Positions 39,135 to 48,372 are shown, counted from the stretch's first letter. The stretch is 64,000 bases of DNA from Erythrobacter sp. (GCA_029937545.1 JAPYPR010000001.1:77730-141729), one strand, 5' to 3'. Numbers and translations are program-made. The notes: generated from the letters alone by a model not told the origin.

Positions 39135-39872
39135 TCAGTCGATCAGGATACCCACCGGCTTCCAGACCCCGTCTTCTTCTTGGAGCGTGACGGTTTCGAT
39201 CATCCGCTCATCATTGACGAAACGCGTAGCGAAAGCGACCTCCTGATAGCCACGCGGCGGCGCGTTGAGGAAGCGAATCGTGAGCAATTCGCGCGAGAGG
39301 ACAGCACCTAGCGGTTGGCGAACCTGACGGGACGCTGTTGCCCAACCTTCGACCGTGTTCGCTTCACGAAACGGCGATCCGGCCGCATCGAAGCTGGATT
39401 GCCAGTCCGAATTGTCGATCATCTCCAGCCAGTCGCGCGCTGCCTCTGCGACAATTTGATCGGTCGCGCTTGCCTCTGCGGCTGGCAGCTCATCTCCGGC
39501 ATCCGCGAAGTGGGAGGTGAGGATCAGACCGGCAGCGAATAGCGTTATCATGGCAAGAACTCCTGCAATCGGGCGACGGGCACGCTTGCCTGTCACTACC
39601 CCGCCAGCTTCGCCGGGATCGGTTGAACGCTCTTCCCCCAAACTATTGCCTACGAAATTTTCGTAGGCCCCACTCTCGCTATCGAACAGCAGCCGTGCGG
39701 CCTCACGACTGCTGGTGACGCCCAGCTTGCGGCGTGCGACGCGCAGGCGTTCGTTGATCGTGTGCACCGACAGATCGAGCTCTGCCGCCATGCTCTTTGC
39801 ATCATGCCCGCGCACGATCAGTCGCAGCGTTTGCTTCTCCTTGTCGGTCAGCTCGTTCAGCGCTTGATCCAT
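39135..39872 (-). CDS. LuxR-type HTH / membrane helix / DUF4019 fusion
   Basis: A 245-aa protein. Residues 1-65 are a GerE-type HTH (LTDKEKQTLRLIVRGHDAKSM, LSVHTINERLRVARRKLGV). A linker is followed by one hydrophobic helix (IAGVLAMITLFAAGLILTS, about 105-125) and a DUF4019 domain (ARDWLEMIDNSDWQSSFDAA, SREAV-like region LLTIRFLNAPPRGYQEVAF). Thus DNA-binding is cytosolic and DUF4019 extracytoplasmic, a membrane-tethered regulator layout. It is divergent from a ribbon-helix-helix gene. The signal sensed is unknown. Confidence 0.88.
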   Translation of the reverse strand: MDQALNELTDKEKQTLRLIVRGHDAKSMAAELDLSVHTINERLRVARRKLGVTSSREAARLLFDSESGAYENFVGNSLGEERSTDPGEAGGVVTGKRARRPIAGVLAMITLFAAGLILTSHFADAGDELPAAEASATDQIVAEAARDWLEMIDNSDWQSSFDAAGSPFREANTVEGWATASRQVRQPLGAVLSRELLTIRFLNAPPRGYQEVAFATRFVNDERMIETVTLQEEDGVWKPVGILID

Positions 39873-39957
39873 GCAGCAGATCTACGATTGCCACCCTCGG
39901 CCAGCCACCCCAAAAAATTCGTAGGCGCGGGGGACGGTGGTTTGTAAGGCAAGCGCG

Positions 39958-40227
39958 ATGCTTCCTCCCTACCATCCGCCGAAGAAATATTCCGTTCGCA
40001 TAGCCGGACACCGCACTTCGATCAGCCTCGAGCCGGTGTTCTGGGAAATGCTCGGCAAGGCAGCCTATGCCCGCGCGCAATCGATCAATGCGCTGGTCGC
40101 GGAAATCGATGCCGAGCGTATCCAGGCCGACAACCCGCCGGGCCTTGCCGGCGCGATCCGCATCTGGCTGGTTACCCACCAAAAAAGCGGCTGGATCGCT
40201 CCAGCCGCTCTTCCGTCCGGCAACTAG
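39958..40227 (+). CDS. Ribbon-helix-helix domain protein (RHH_4-like)
   Basis: An 89-aa small DNA-binding-like protein. The core KKYSVRIAGHRTSISLEPVFWEMLGKAA and RAQSINALVAEIDAERIQ are the strand, helix and helix of RHH_4 proteins found across alphaproteobacteria. The ATG at 39958 was chosen (MLPPYHPPKK); the track adds 7 residues. Its last 15 codons are built over a strong terminator hairpin that serves the opposite strand. It is divergent from the LuxR/DUF4019 gene with an 85-bp gap. Confidence 0.87.
   Translation: MLPPYHPPKKYSVRIAGHRTSISLEPVFWEMLGKAAYARAQSINALVAEIDAERIQADNPPGLAGAIRIWLVTHQKSGWIAPAALPSGN
40180..40211 (-). terminator. Terminator inside the tail of the RHH gene
   Basis: AGCGGCTGGA-TCGC-TCCAGCCGCT is a perfect 10-bp stem. 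Read on the minus strand it is followed by TTTTTT, so it terminates the 40249..40473 gene. It lies within the RHH coding sequence (codons for SGWIAPAAL), so the two genes share this DNA. Confidence 0.85.
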
Positions 40228-40248
40228 CCGGAAAATGATTGTAGCGCG

Positions 40249-40473
40249 TCAGTATTTGGCGGTGGCATCGCTCGCCGGATAGGTCTCGTCGAGCGCTTCG
40301 TCGGTCGAGCTCATCCGATCGTGAGACGCGGTCGAAGCTGCGCCGGCATTGCGGAATTTGCCTTCAGGTTCGCCGTCGGCAAAGGCGACACCGTTCTCAT
40401 CGACGCGGTTCTTTTCATAATAGCGATATCCGGCGTATCCGAGACCGCCGAGGGCGAGAAGCTTGAGCAACAT
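40249..40473 (-). CDS. Small membrane-anchored hypothetical protein
   Basis: A 74-aa protein. A single N-terminal helix (MLLKLLALGGLGYAGYRYYE) is followed by a hydrophilic tail with ENGVAFADGEPEGKFRNAG and a C-terminal SSTDEALDETYPASDATAKY. Short proteins with this tail pattern (DEALDETFPASDP) are frequent in alphaproteobacteria and have no assigned function. The start ATG at 40473 follows AGGAGTCGTAATT. It has its own terminator inside the convergent RHH gene. Confidence 0.8.
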   Translation of the reverse strand: MLLKLLALGGLGYAGYRYYEKNRVDENGVAFADGEPEGKFRNAGAASTASHDRMSSTDEALDETYPASDATAKY

Positions 40474-40543
40474 AATTACGACTCCTTGAATGGGGTTACC
40501 CCAAAGGAACGAGCGCGCGGCGGGAAAGGTCCTGACGCCGTGC

Positions 40544-41827
40544 TCAGTCGTCGCCCACACGTTCGATATCAGCGCCGACCAGCTGCAATTTCTCTTCCAG
40601 CCGCTCGTAACCGCGGTCGAGGTGGTAGAGGCGACGGACGGTCGTCTCCCCTTCTGCTGCAAGCCCGGCGATCACCAGGCTCATCGAAGCGCGCAAGTCT
40701 GTCGCCATGACTTCGGCCCCGGTCAGCTCGCACGGTCCGCGCACGATCGCGGTGCGTCCTTCGGTTTCGATATCCGCGCCCATCCGTGCCAGTTCGGGCA
40801 CATGCATGAAGCGGTTCTCGAAGATCGTTTCCTTGAGCACGCTGGTGCCTTCGGCCTTGCAGAGCAGGGTCATCAGCTGGGCCTGCATGTCGGTTGCCAG
40901 GCCTGGGAAGGGCGCCGTGGTGAGATTGTATGCCTTGAGCGGTCCGTTGGCGGCGATTTTCACGCCGTCTTTCTCGGTTTCGACATCGACGCCGATATTG
41001 CGCAGGGCGTGCAGCGTCGAGCCCATGTCGCCCGCATCCGCGCCCTGCAGCATTACCTCGCCGCCCGTGATGGCGGCTGCGCAAGCGTAGGAGCCGGCTT
41101 CGATCCGGTCGGGCATCACGCGATAGGTCGCCCCGTGGAGTTTCTTCACGCCGTGGATGGTCAGCTCGGACGTTCCCACGCCCTCGATCTCAGCACCCAT
41201 AGCGGTCAGCAGGTTGCACAGGTCCACGATTTCCGGCTCGCGCGCGGCATTGCGCAGCACGCTGGTCCCGTTGCACAGCACCGCGGCCATCACCGCATTC
41301 TCGGTCGCGCCGACCGACACCACGGGGAAATCGAAAGCCCCGCCCGGCAGGCCGCCGTCGGGCGCGCTGGCCTTCACATAGCCCTGCGCCAGCTCGATCT
41401 GTGCACCGAACGCCTCCAGCGCCTTCAGGTGCAGGTCGATCGGCCGATTGCCGATAGCGCAGCCGCCCGGCAGCGAAACCGTCGCCTCGCCGGTGCGCGC
41501 CAGCAGCGGGCCGAGTACGAGGATCGAAGCGCGCATCTTGCGCACCAGATCGTAAGGCGCGACCGAGCTGGTGATCCGCATGGCTTCAAGCGTCACATTG
41601 CGCCCGAATTCCTCCGGTCGCTTGCCGGGAATCGTGTGGCTGACGCCGAATTGCGTCATCAAATGCTGGAAGCCATCGATATCCGCCAGCCGTGGCAGGT
41701 TCCGCAACGTCACCGCCTCTTCGGTCAGCAGCGCACAGGGTATCAGCGTGAGCGCGGCATTCTTGGCGCCCGAGATGGGAATGGTTCCGGATAGGCGGTT
41801 GCCGCCGCGTACGATCAGTTTGTCCAT
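40544..41827 (-). CDS. murA: UDP-N-acetylglucosamine 1-carboxyvinyltransferase
   Basis: First committed step of peptidoglycan synthesis: transfers enolpyruvate from PEP to UDP-GlcNAc. The 427-aa EPSP-synthase-fold protein has [19 protein letters not shown] at the start, the catalytic-loop Cys in [17 protein letters not shown], and [17 protein letters not shown] near the C-terminus. Cys presence implies fosfomycin sensitivity at this residue. It is transcribed toward the small hypothetical gene with a 70-bp gap. Confidence 0.97.
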   Translation of the reverse strand: MDKLIVRGGNRLSGTIPISGAKNAALTLIPCALLTEEAVTLRNLPRLADIDGFQHLMTQFGVSHTIPGKRPEEFGRNVTLEAMRITSSVAPYDLVRKMRASILVLGPLLARTGEATVSLPGGCAIGNRPIDLHLKALEAFGAQIELAQGYVKASAPDGGLPGGAFDFPVVSVGATENAVMAAVLCNGTSVLRNAAREPEIVDLCNLLTAMGAEIEGVGTSELTIHGVKKLHGATYRVMPDRIEAGSYACAAAITGGEVMLQGADAGDMGSTLHALRNIGVDVETEKDGVKIAANGPLKAYNLTTAPFPGLATDMQAQLMTLLCKAEGTSVLKETIFENRFMHVPELARMGADIETEGRTAIVRGPCELTGAEVMATDLRASMSLVIAGLAAEGETTVRRLYHLDRGYERLEEKLQLVGADIERVGDD

Positions 41828-41955
41828 GCCGTCTCATTAGTCGCACGCGCGCTGCTGGCAAGCGTCACACCGGTGTTACAAAAAGCGTCCAGCGCGGCCG
41901 CGCTCTTAACCTATGGCAATTGACCCCCTTCGATAGCGGACCTAGGCCCTCGCCC

Positions 41956-42861
41956 ATGACCCACCACGAAACTTCGCACCATAAACCCATCAGGAAGGCG
42001 GTGTTTCCCGTCGCCGGCCTGGGCACTCGCTTCCTTCCCGCGACCAAAGCCATTCCGAAGGAGCTGCTCCCCATCGTCGACCGCCCGCTGATCCAGTATG
42101 CGGTGGACGAGGCGCGCGAGGCGGGGATCGAGCAGATCATTTTCGTCACCGGCCGCGGCAAGACCGCGATCGTCGAACATTTCGACGTCGCCTACGAGCT
42201 CGAGTCCACCATGAAAGAGCGCGGCAAGGACATGACCGTGCTCGATCCGACGCGCGCCACGCCGGGCGATATCATCACCGTTCGCCAGCAAGTGCCGCTG
42301 GGGCTCGGCCACGCGATCTGGTGCGCCCGCGCCATCGTGGGCGACGAACCCTTCGCCATCCTGCTGCCAGACGAGCTGATGGTCGCGCAGAAGGGCGGCG
42401 GGACCGGCTGCATGAAGCAGATGGTCGAAGCCTATAATGAAGTCGGCGGGAATCTGATCTCGGTGCTCGAAGTGCCGCAGGACGAGGTTTCCAGCTACGG
42501 CGTGATTGCGCCGGGGGAGACCAAGTCGGACACGCTGACCGAAGTCACCGGCCTGGTCGAGAAGCCACCGGTCGCCGAAGCGCCGTCGAACAAGATCATC
42601 TCCGGGCGCTATATTTTGCAGCCCGAAGTCATGCGGGTACTGGAGGATCAGGAGAAGGGCGCGGGCGGCGAGATCCAGCTGACCGACGCGATGGCCCGGA
42701 TGATCGGCAATCAGGCTTTCCATGCCGTGACCTTTGCCGGCCGCCGCTTCGACTGCGGCAGCAAGACCGGCTTCGTCGAAGCGACGCTGGCGCTGGCGCT
42801 GGAACGCGAGGACATGGGTGCCGAGGTGCGCACGACGGCGGAGCGGTTGCTGGCCGAATAG
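41956..42861 (+). CDS. galU: UTP-glucose-1-phosphate uridylyltransferase
   Basis: Makes UDP-glucose for surface polysaccharides. The 301-aa product has the nucleotidyltransferase start KAVFPVAGLGTRFLPATKAIPKELLPIVDRP, PLGLGHAIWCA, LLPDELM and the C-terminal IQLTDAMARMI. The ATG at 41956 was preferred; the track start is a TTG 12 codons upstream. Divergent from murA. It is followed by GGCGACA repeats and a hairpin. Confidence 0.96.
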   Translation: MTHHETSHHKPIRKAVFPVAGLGTRFLPATKAIPKELLPIVDRPLIQYAVDEAREAGIEQIIFVTGRGKTAIVEHFDVAYELESTMKERGKDMTVLDPTRATPGDIITVRQQVPLGLGHAIWCARAIVGDEPFAILLPDELMVAQKGGGTGCMKQMVEAYNEVGGNLISVLEVPQDEVSSYGVIAPGETKSDTLTEVTGLVEKPPVAEAPSNKIISGRYILQPEVMRVLEDQEKGAGGEIQLTDAMARMIGNQAFHAVTFAGRRFDCGSKTGFVEATLALALEREDMGAEVRTTAERLLAE

Positions 42862-42899
42862 GGCGACACTCCGGCGACAAAGGCGACACCCTGTCGCCT
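42862..42899. repeat. GGCGACA repeats and hairpin after galU
   Basis: Three direct copies of GGCGACA run together and the last pairs with TGTCGCC to form AGGCGACA-CCC-TGTCGCCT, an 8-bp stem. No T-tract follows, so it may be a Rho-type or weak galU terminator. A C6G9 run follows at 42977-42991. Confidence 0.6.
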
Positions 42900-43079
42900 G
42901 ATGGTGCTCAACCTTATGCCTTTGCAATTTAAGCGTTTTCGCTCGGGCTTGCCGCGGCGGCTCTGGGGGCCTCCCGCCCCCCGGGGGGGGGACCCCTTTG
43001 GCGTAGCGACAGCGATTGTCTTCCTAGCTAGCACAAGCTTTCGGCTGTAGGACAGCCCGCATTCCAGGGCATGCCAACG

Positions 43080-43110
43080 AAAAAGGGGCGCCGAAGCGCC
43101 CCCTGTACTT
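43080..43110 (-). terminator. Terminator of the flotillin/YqiJ operon
   Basis: On the minus strand GGGGGCGC-TTCG-GCGCCCC is followed by TTTTT. The TTCG tetraloop and U-tract make this a strong intrinsic terminator 15 bp after the flotillin stop. Confidence 0.9.
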
Positions 43111-43124
43111 GATGTTGCTGTAGC

Positions 43125-44885
43125 TCAGGCGTCCGGCTTGTCGCTCTCACTCTTTGGCTTGGCCGATACGTCGGGCTTGGCTTCGACTTCTTCGACCTGC
43201 TCCGCAATGTCGTCGAGCACCTCGGCGAGGCGCGGGGTCTCCTTGGGAGCCTCGGCCTGTGCCGGGCCCTTGACCAGTCCGTCGAGCGAAGAGCCATCCA
43301 GCCCCAGCTCCTTCATCAGCCCGTCGAGCACCGGGGCCTGCGCGCGGTAGGCCAGCGCGGCGCTGACCGCGTCGGTCGCGAGGTTGCCCGAGCCGCCGCC
43401 CGAGCCACCGGCACCACCGGACGACTTGCCGCCGCCATTGGTGAGGCCGTCGACCTGGACGATCTTGATGCTCTCGATCGCTTCCATCGGCTTGGCACTC
43501 TCGCGTACCAGGTCCGGCATGACCTTGAGCAGCGCCAGCTTGGTCTGCAGGCTGATCTGGTCGGACGAGAGGATGTTCGCCGCCTCGTTGATAGCCCGCT
43601 GACCGGCGGCCTCGACTTCGAAGCGCACGCGGGCGGCTTCGGCCCGCAGCTTCTCGGCCTCCGCCTCGCCCTGCGCTTCGAGGCGCAGCGCTTCGGCGCG
43701 GTTGGTGGCGGCATCCTTCTCGGCCTCCGCCTCAACGCGGACGCTGATCGCGTCGCGCTCGGCTTGCTTCGAGGCTTCGATCAGTTCGATTCGCTTCTGG
43801 CGCTCGGCGACCTCGGTCTCGCGGCTGGTCGCGACCTGTTCTTCGGCCGCGACGGCCTTGGCACGCGCCTCGTCGGCGTCGGCCTTGGCCTGGCTTTCCT
43901 CGCGGGACTTGTTCTGCACGGCGATCTGCTGCTCCTGCCGGGCGATTTCGAGTGCGCGGTGCTGGTCGATGCGCGCTTCCTCGACGAGACGGTCGGCCTC
44001 GATCTGCTGGGCATCGACCTGCTTTTTCGCCTCGATCCGCGCGGCATCGGCCTCGCGGGTCCGTTCGGCCTGTTCGCGGGCGATCTCGGAGCTCTGCGCG
44101 GCGCGCCGGACCTCGACCTCGCGCTCCTGCTCCAGCCGCGCATATTCGGTGTCGCGGCTGATCTGGAAGCTGCGCGCATCGGCCTCGAGGTTCTTGGCCT
44201 CCATCTGCACGCGCGTGTCCTGTTCGATATCGTTACGCAGTTTCTTGCGCGCCTCGATCTGCTCGGTCAGCTTGGTGAGGCCTTCGGCGTCGAAGGCGTT
44301 GTTGGCGTTGAAGTGCTCGATGCTCGTTTGGTCGAGACCGGTCAGCGAGACCGATTCCAGTTCCAGCCCGTTCATGGCGAGGTCGTTGGACGACACCTGC
44401 TGCACCTTTTGCACGAAGTCGGCGCGCTGCTCGTGCAGCTCGTTCATCGTCATCCCCGCTGCGACGGAGCGCAGCGCATCGACGAACTTGCCCTCGACCA
44501 GGTCTTTCAGCATTTCCGGCTGCATCGTGCGCTGGCCGAGCGTCTGCGCGGCCATGGCGATGGCTTCGCTATCGGGCTTCACGCGAACGTAGAATTCCGC
44601 CTTCACATCGATCCGCAGGCGGTCGAGCGTGATGAGCGCCTCGCTGTCGCGGCGGACGACCGAGAGCACCAGCGTGTTCATGTTCACCGGCATGGTCTCG
44701 TGGAACACCGGCAGCACCAGCGCGCCCCCGTTCATCACGACCTTCTCCCCGCCGACGCCGGTGCGCACGAAGGCGATTTCCTTCGATGCGCGGCGGTACA
44801 TTTTCAGCAGAAATGTGATGATGATGATGCCGAGTAGAGTGGCACCTCCGATCATGACCAGCGATGTTCCAAACAGGTTGTCCAT
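43125..44885 (-). CDS. Flotillin family protein (YqiK-like)
   Basis: A 586-aa membrane scaffolding protein. It has an N-terminal membrane helix (SLVMIGGATLLGIIIITFLL), an SPFH domain (about residues 30-200; AFVRTGVGGEKVVMNGGALVLPV), then a very long coiled coil rich in Glu, Ala and Arg (about 200-430), and a Gly/Ser-rich linker GGGKSSGGAGGSGGGSG before a C-terminal acidic tail. Bacterial flotillins organise membrane microdomains. The upstream YqiJ-like gene is coupled (12-bp gap), the E. coli yqiJK order. Confidence 0.93.
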   Translation of the reverse strand: MDNLFGTSLVMIGGATLLGIIIITFLLKMYRRASKEIAFVRTGVGGEKVVMNGGALVLPVFHETMPVNMNTLVLSVVRRDSEALITLDRLRIDVKAEFYVRVKPDSEAIAMAAQTLGQRTMQPEMLKDLVEGKFVDALRSVAAGMTMNELHEQRADFVQKVQQVSSNDLAMNGLELESVSLTGLDQTSIEHFNANNAFDAEGLTKLTEQIEARKKLRNDIEQDTRVQMEAKNLEADARSFQISRDTEYARLEQEREVEVRRAAQSSEIAREQAERTREADAARIEAKKQVDAQQIEADRLVEEARIDQHRALEIARQEQQIAVQNKSREESQAKADADEARAKAVAAEEQVATSRETEVAERQKRIELIEASKQAERDAISVRVEAEAEKDAATNRAEALRLEAQGEAEAEKLRAEAARVRFEVEAAGQRAINEAANILSSDQISLQTKLALLKVMPDLVRESAKPMEAIESIKIVQVDGLTNGGGKSSGGAGGSGGGSGNLATDAVSAALAYRAQAPVLDGLMKELGLDGSSLDGLVKGPAQAEAPKETPRLAEVLDDIAEQVEEVEAKPDVSAKPKSESDKPDA

Positions 44886-44897
44886 TACCCCTCCTTC

Positions 44898-45551
44898 TTA
44901 CGAACTGTGTGTTGGCGACAGGCGGCGCTCGGCGAGCGCGGTCGCATAGAACTGGTTGCCCTCGCGGCGGACGAGCAGGACCTCGTCACCTGCGTGGATT
45001 TCGGACGCTGCCTCGTGCGGCTCCACCATTACGTGATGGGTCTGCCCATGGATGTCCTTCACCTTGGCGCGGGCGGGCGAATTGGCGCGCGCCACGCCGT
45101 CGGTAATCGTCGCCCGACGCCCGATCAGGCTTTCGGTGCTGACGGCCGTCGTGTGGTCCTTGGGCATCGCACGTCCAAGCGGCCGGGCGAACACGCCCGT
45201 CACGGGGACGGCGGCCGCCCCGGCGAACAAGGCCGCCAGCCAGCTGTAGAGCGGGCTGCCGGTGAGGCTTTGCGCGAGTTCCTGGATCGACAGACCGATG
45301 CCGGCGAACAGGAACAGGAACAGCGCCAGCCAGATGGTCAGCGGCACGCGCCCGATGCCGAGCAACGTCAGCAGCCCGTCGAACATGCTGGCGTCCGGCA
45401 TCCCGTCGGCGTCGCCCCCTGCATCGATATCCGCATCGCCGAAATCCGCGACGCCGAAATCCGCGACGCCGATCAGCTGGACGACGGCCAGGACGAGCAT
45501 GACCACCAACGCCGCCGCAAAGGGCAGGTTGTGCGGTTCGAGCAATGTCAT
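44898..45551 (-). CDS. YqiJ-like membrane protein with OB-fold domain
   Basis: A 217-aa partner of flotillin. Three membrane helices are visible (FAAALVVMLVLAVVQLIGV, LTIWLALFLFLFAGIGLSI, LAALFAGAAAVPVTGVF) before a soluble OB/NfeD-like domain (SLIGRRATITDGVARANSPARAKVKD, HAGDEVLLVRREGNQFYA). Residues 35-60 hold a repeated VADFGVADFGDADIDAGG stretch. The ATG at 45551 follows AAGGGGATCAC; the track adds 5 residues. It is expected to work with the flotillin in membrane organisation or membrane-stress response. Confidence 0.9.
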   Translation of the reverse strand: MTLLEPHNLPFAAALVVMLVLAVVQLIGVADFGVADFGDADIDAGGDADGMPDASMFDGLLTLLGIGRVPLTIWLALFLFLFAGIGLSIQELAQSLTGSPLYSWLAALFAGAAAVPVTGVFARPLGRAMPKDHTTAVSTESLIGRRATITDGVARANSPARAKVKDIHGQTHHVMVEPHEAASEIHAGDEVLLVRREGNQFYATALAERRLSPTHSS

Positions 45552-45757
45552 GTGATCCCCTTCCAAAGGCGCAGGACTATCCGTCTCCGACCGGGTCGTA
45601 AGCGCGTCGTCCTACTGTTTTAACCATGTGGAACACTTAGCAGAAATCGGGCGAATTGGCGAGGAGAATCGGAATGCGCGCGTACGATTTCGCTGCGAAT
45701 ACTGGGGGTGAGGTGTGGCGGGACTTGTATCGCGACCCCGCCGCGAGCGTCGGGACT

Positions 45758-46661
45758 TCAGGCGGCGTTGAAGCGCAGCGGCAAGGTCTTCAGCCCGCCC
45801 ACGAAAGTCGATTTCGACCGCGCCGGTTCGCCTGCCAGGTCGATGCTGTCGATCCGGTCGAGCAGCGTTTCGAACAGGATACGCATCTCCAGCCGGGCGA
45901 GACGCAGGCCGAGGCACTGGTGCGCGCCCGCCCCGAAGGCGAGGTGGCGATTGGGGCTGCGGGCGGCATCGAACTTGCGCGGATCGTCGAACACGCTGGG
46001 ATCGTGGTTGGCGGCGACATAGTTCATCATCAGCCAGTCGCCCTTGGCGATGGCTTGCCCGCCGACTTCGGTGTCTTCCGACGCCGTGCGCATGAAGTGC
46101 TGCACCGGAGTGGTACAGCGGATTGCTTCCTCGACGATCCCGCCGAGCAGCGAGCAATCCGCCTTGACCCGGGCCCATTGCTCGGGGTCCTGCGCCAATG
46201 CGAGCATGGTGCCTGCCGTGCTGGCGCTGGTGGTGTCGTGCCCGGCAGCGGCGAGAATGATGCAATAACCCATCATGTCGCGGTCGTTGAGCGGCTCGCC
46301 GTCGATCACCGCATTGGCGATCGTGCTCGCGACGTCATCGGTAGGGTTGGCCCGCCGTTCCGCCGTCAGCTTGGCGAAATAGGCTTCGAAATCCGCGATC
46401 GCTCCGGCCACCAGCTGGGTGGCGGATTGTTCAGGAAGGTCGCATTGTCCTTCGCCATGCGCATGACGTCGTAATAGCGGGTGACCAGCCAGAAGGGCGA
46501 TGGGCATGGTCGTCCTGCGGTTCGACCCAGGCGACCGGCTTTTCCTCGCGCAGCCGGTCGAACGTGTCGAGCAGCGGATCCCATGCGGCATAGCTGGCCG
46601 GATCGATGACCGTCCGAGCGGTGGCGGGGTCGAGCGTGGGCCGGCCCCTGGTCGCTATCAT
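45758..46661 (-). pseudogene. Cytochrome P450 with frameshifts and an internal deletion
   Basis: Three frames are needed. The N-terminus (TVIDPASYAAWDPLLDTFDRL to VEPQDDH) is in one frame, PFWLVTRYYDVMRMAKDNATFLNN in a second, and ATQLVAGAIADFEAYFAKL to the end in a third. That third part retains the I-helix AAAGHDTTSAS and the haem-ligand loop FGAGAHQCLGLRLA. About 110 residues between the second and third parts are absent, since the total is 301 codons against about 420 for relatives. The 5' end overlaps the acyl-CoA ligase stop (ATGA), so it was once its operon partner. It cannot encode a working P450. Confidence 0.85.
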
Positions 46662-48205
46662 GCCTGCTCCGTCAGTTCTTCGGCCATCGCCAAGTATTCG
46701 TCGCGCAGCTCGCGCTTGTAGAGCTTGCCGTTCGCCTCGCGCGGCAGGTCGGGCCGGAAGTCGAAGAGCTTGGGCATCTTGATCTTGGCGAGGCTGGGCG
46801 CGAGGAAATCGCGCAGTTCCGCCTCGAGCCCCTCGCCGGCCTCGCCCATATCCATCGGCTGCACCACGGCGACGACCTTCTCGCCGAAATCGGGGCAGGG
46901 CGCGCCGATCACGGCAGCATCCATCACCTTGTCATGGGTGACGAGCAGGTTCTCGATCTCCTGCGGGTAGATGTTCACCCCGCCGCTGATGATCATGTGG
47001 CTCTTGCGGTCGGTGAGATAGAGATAGCCGTCCTCGTCCACATGGCCGATATCGCCCAGCGTCATCCAGCCCCTGGGATGCATCGCCTCGCGCGTCTTCT
47101 CCGGATCGTTGTGATAAGTCGGGATGAGGTCGTTTTCGAAGAAGAGCAGCCCGTCCTGCCCGGCAGGAACCTCCTCGCCGTTCTCGTCGCAGACATGCAG
47201 CGTGCCGTGGATCGCCTTGCCGACGCTGCCGGGATGCTCGAGCCAGTCCTCCGCCTTGATCAGCGTCATGCCGATGCCCTCGGACCCGGCGTAATATTCG
47301 TTGATGATCGGGCCCCACCATTCGATCATCTCGCGCTTGATCGGGACCGGACAGGGAGCGGCGGCGTGGAGCGCGCGCTGGTGGCTCGACAGATCGTAGC
47401 CTTCGCGCTGCTCTGGTTCGAGCTTGAGCATGCGGACGAAATGCGTCGGCACCCACTGGCTGTCGGTCACCTTGTATTTCTCGATGGTCGCCAGCGCGCT
47501 TTCGGGATCGAACTTCTCCATCACCACGACCGTGCCCCCGAGGCGATGCGCCGTCGTGCACCAGCCGAGCGGCGCGGCGTGATAGAGCGGCGCGGGCGAT
47601 AGATAGACCATCGATCCGTCGGCCGGCATGCCTGCCCCCATCACCGCCAGGCCGACCAGCGGGTTCACCGCCTGGATGTCGTCATCCTCCGGCGGAGCGG
47701 GGCGCACGCCCTTGGGCCGCCCGGTCGTGCCGCTGGAATAGAGCATGTATTGCCCGGGCGACTGATCCACTATCGGCTCTGCCGACTGAGCCGCGAGTGC
47801 ATCCTCCAGGCTCTCGTCGCCTTTGCCGCCGGCAATCAGCATCGGAATATCCGGGCACTCGCTGCGGATGTCGCCCAGCATCTCGTCGAAATAGGTGGAG
47901 GTGAGCAACAACTTCGTGTCGCTATCCTGCAGGATATAGCAGATCTCCGGCGCGGTCAGGCGCGTGGAGATCGGCACCATCATGATGCCGCTGCGCTGCG
48001 CACCCCAAACCATCTGGAGATAATGCGGGCTGTTCTCCATCAGGATTGCGACGTGATCGCCGCGTCCCAGTCCGCGCGCGCGCATCAGCTGGGCAAAGCG
48101 ATTGGCATAGGCATCGAGCTCGCCATAGGTGACGGTCTCTCCGCTCGAGGCCATGATGAGGGCGGGATGGTCGGGGCGCGCCTGCGCGTGAACGATCGGG
48201 TGCAT
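46658..48205 (-). CDS. Acyl-CoA synthetase (AMP-forming)
   Basis: Activates a fatty or aryl acid to its CoA ester. The 515-aa ANL-superfamily protein has the P-loop YSSGTTGRPKGV, YYAGSEGIGMT (core A5), YLYLTDRKSHMIISGGVNIYP (A8/hinge) and PREANGKLYKREL (catalytic Lys, A10). It is closest in style to the fatty-acid/terpenoid-acid ligases of catabolic operons. The ATGA overlap with a decayed P450 suggests an oxidise-then-activate pathway for a terpene- or alkane-like substrate; with the P450 lost, this is speculative. Confidence 0.92.
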   Translation of the reverse strand: MHPIVHAQARPDHPALIMASSGETVTYGELDAYANRFAQLMRARGLGRGDHVAILMENSPHYLQMVWGAQRSGIMMVPISTRLTAPEICYILQDSDTKLLLTSTYFDEMLGDIRSECPDIPMLIAGGKGDESLEDALAAQSAEPIVDQSPGQYMLYSSGTTGRPKGVRPAPPEDDDIQAVNPLVGLAVMGAGMPADGSMVYLSPAPLYHAAPLGWCTTAHRLGGTVVVMEKFDPESALATIEKYKVTDSQWVPTHFVRMLKLEPEQREGYDLSSHQRALHAAAPCPVPIKREMIEWWGPIINEYYAGSEGIGMTLIKAEDWLEHPGSVGKAIHGTLHVCDENGEEVPAGQDGLLFFENDLIPTYHNDPEKTREAMHPRGWMTLGDIGHVDEDGYLYLTDRKSHMIISGGVNIYPQEIENLLVTHDKVMDAAVIGAPCPDFGEKVVAVVQPMDMGEAGEGLEAELRDFLAPSLAKIKMPKLFDFRPDLPREANGKLYKRELRDEYLAMAEELTEQA

Positions 48206-48315
48206 GGGTTTCCTCTCTTCTCGGTCGGTCCGAATTTATCGGCGGGACTCGTCCGGTTGCTGGATGAAACCTACCTGACATGCGCGCATGAGCAAGGAAA
48301 ATTGGGACGCATGAG

Positions 48316-48349
48316 AAAAGGGGCCGCGGATCGCTCCGCAGCCCCTCTT
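48316..48349 (-). terminator. Terminator after the M23 peptidase gene
   Basis: AGGGGC-(C)GCGGA-TCGC-TCCGC-(A)GCCCCT forms the stem; read on the minus strand it ends in CCCCTTTTCTC. The apical GGATCGCTCC core matches the terminators at 5357 and 40180. Confidence 0.85.
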
Positions 48350-48372
48350 CTTGGATCCGAAAGGCGTTTGCC

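Noticed and set aside
43110-43130. GTAGCTCAGG resembling a tRNA D-arm box
   Set aside because: It is the flotillin stop region; no acceptor stem or anticodon arm can be drawn.
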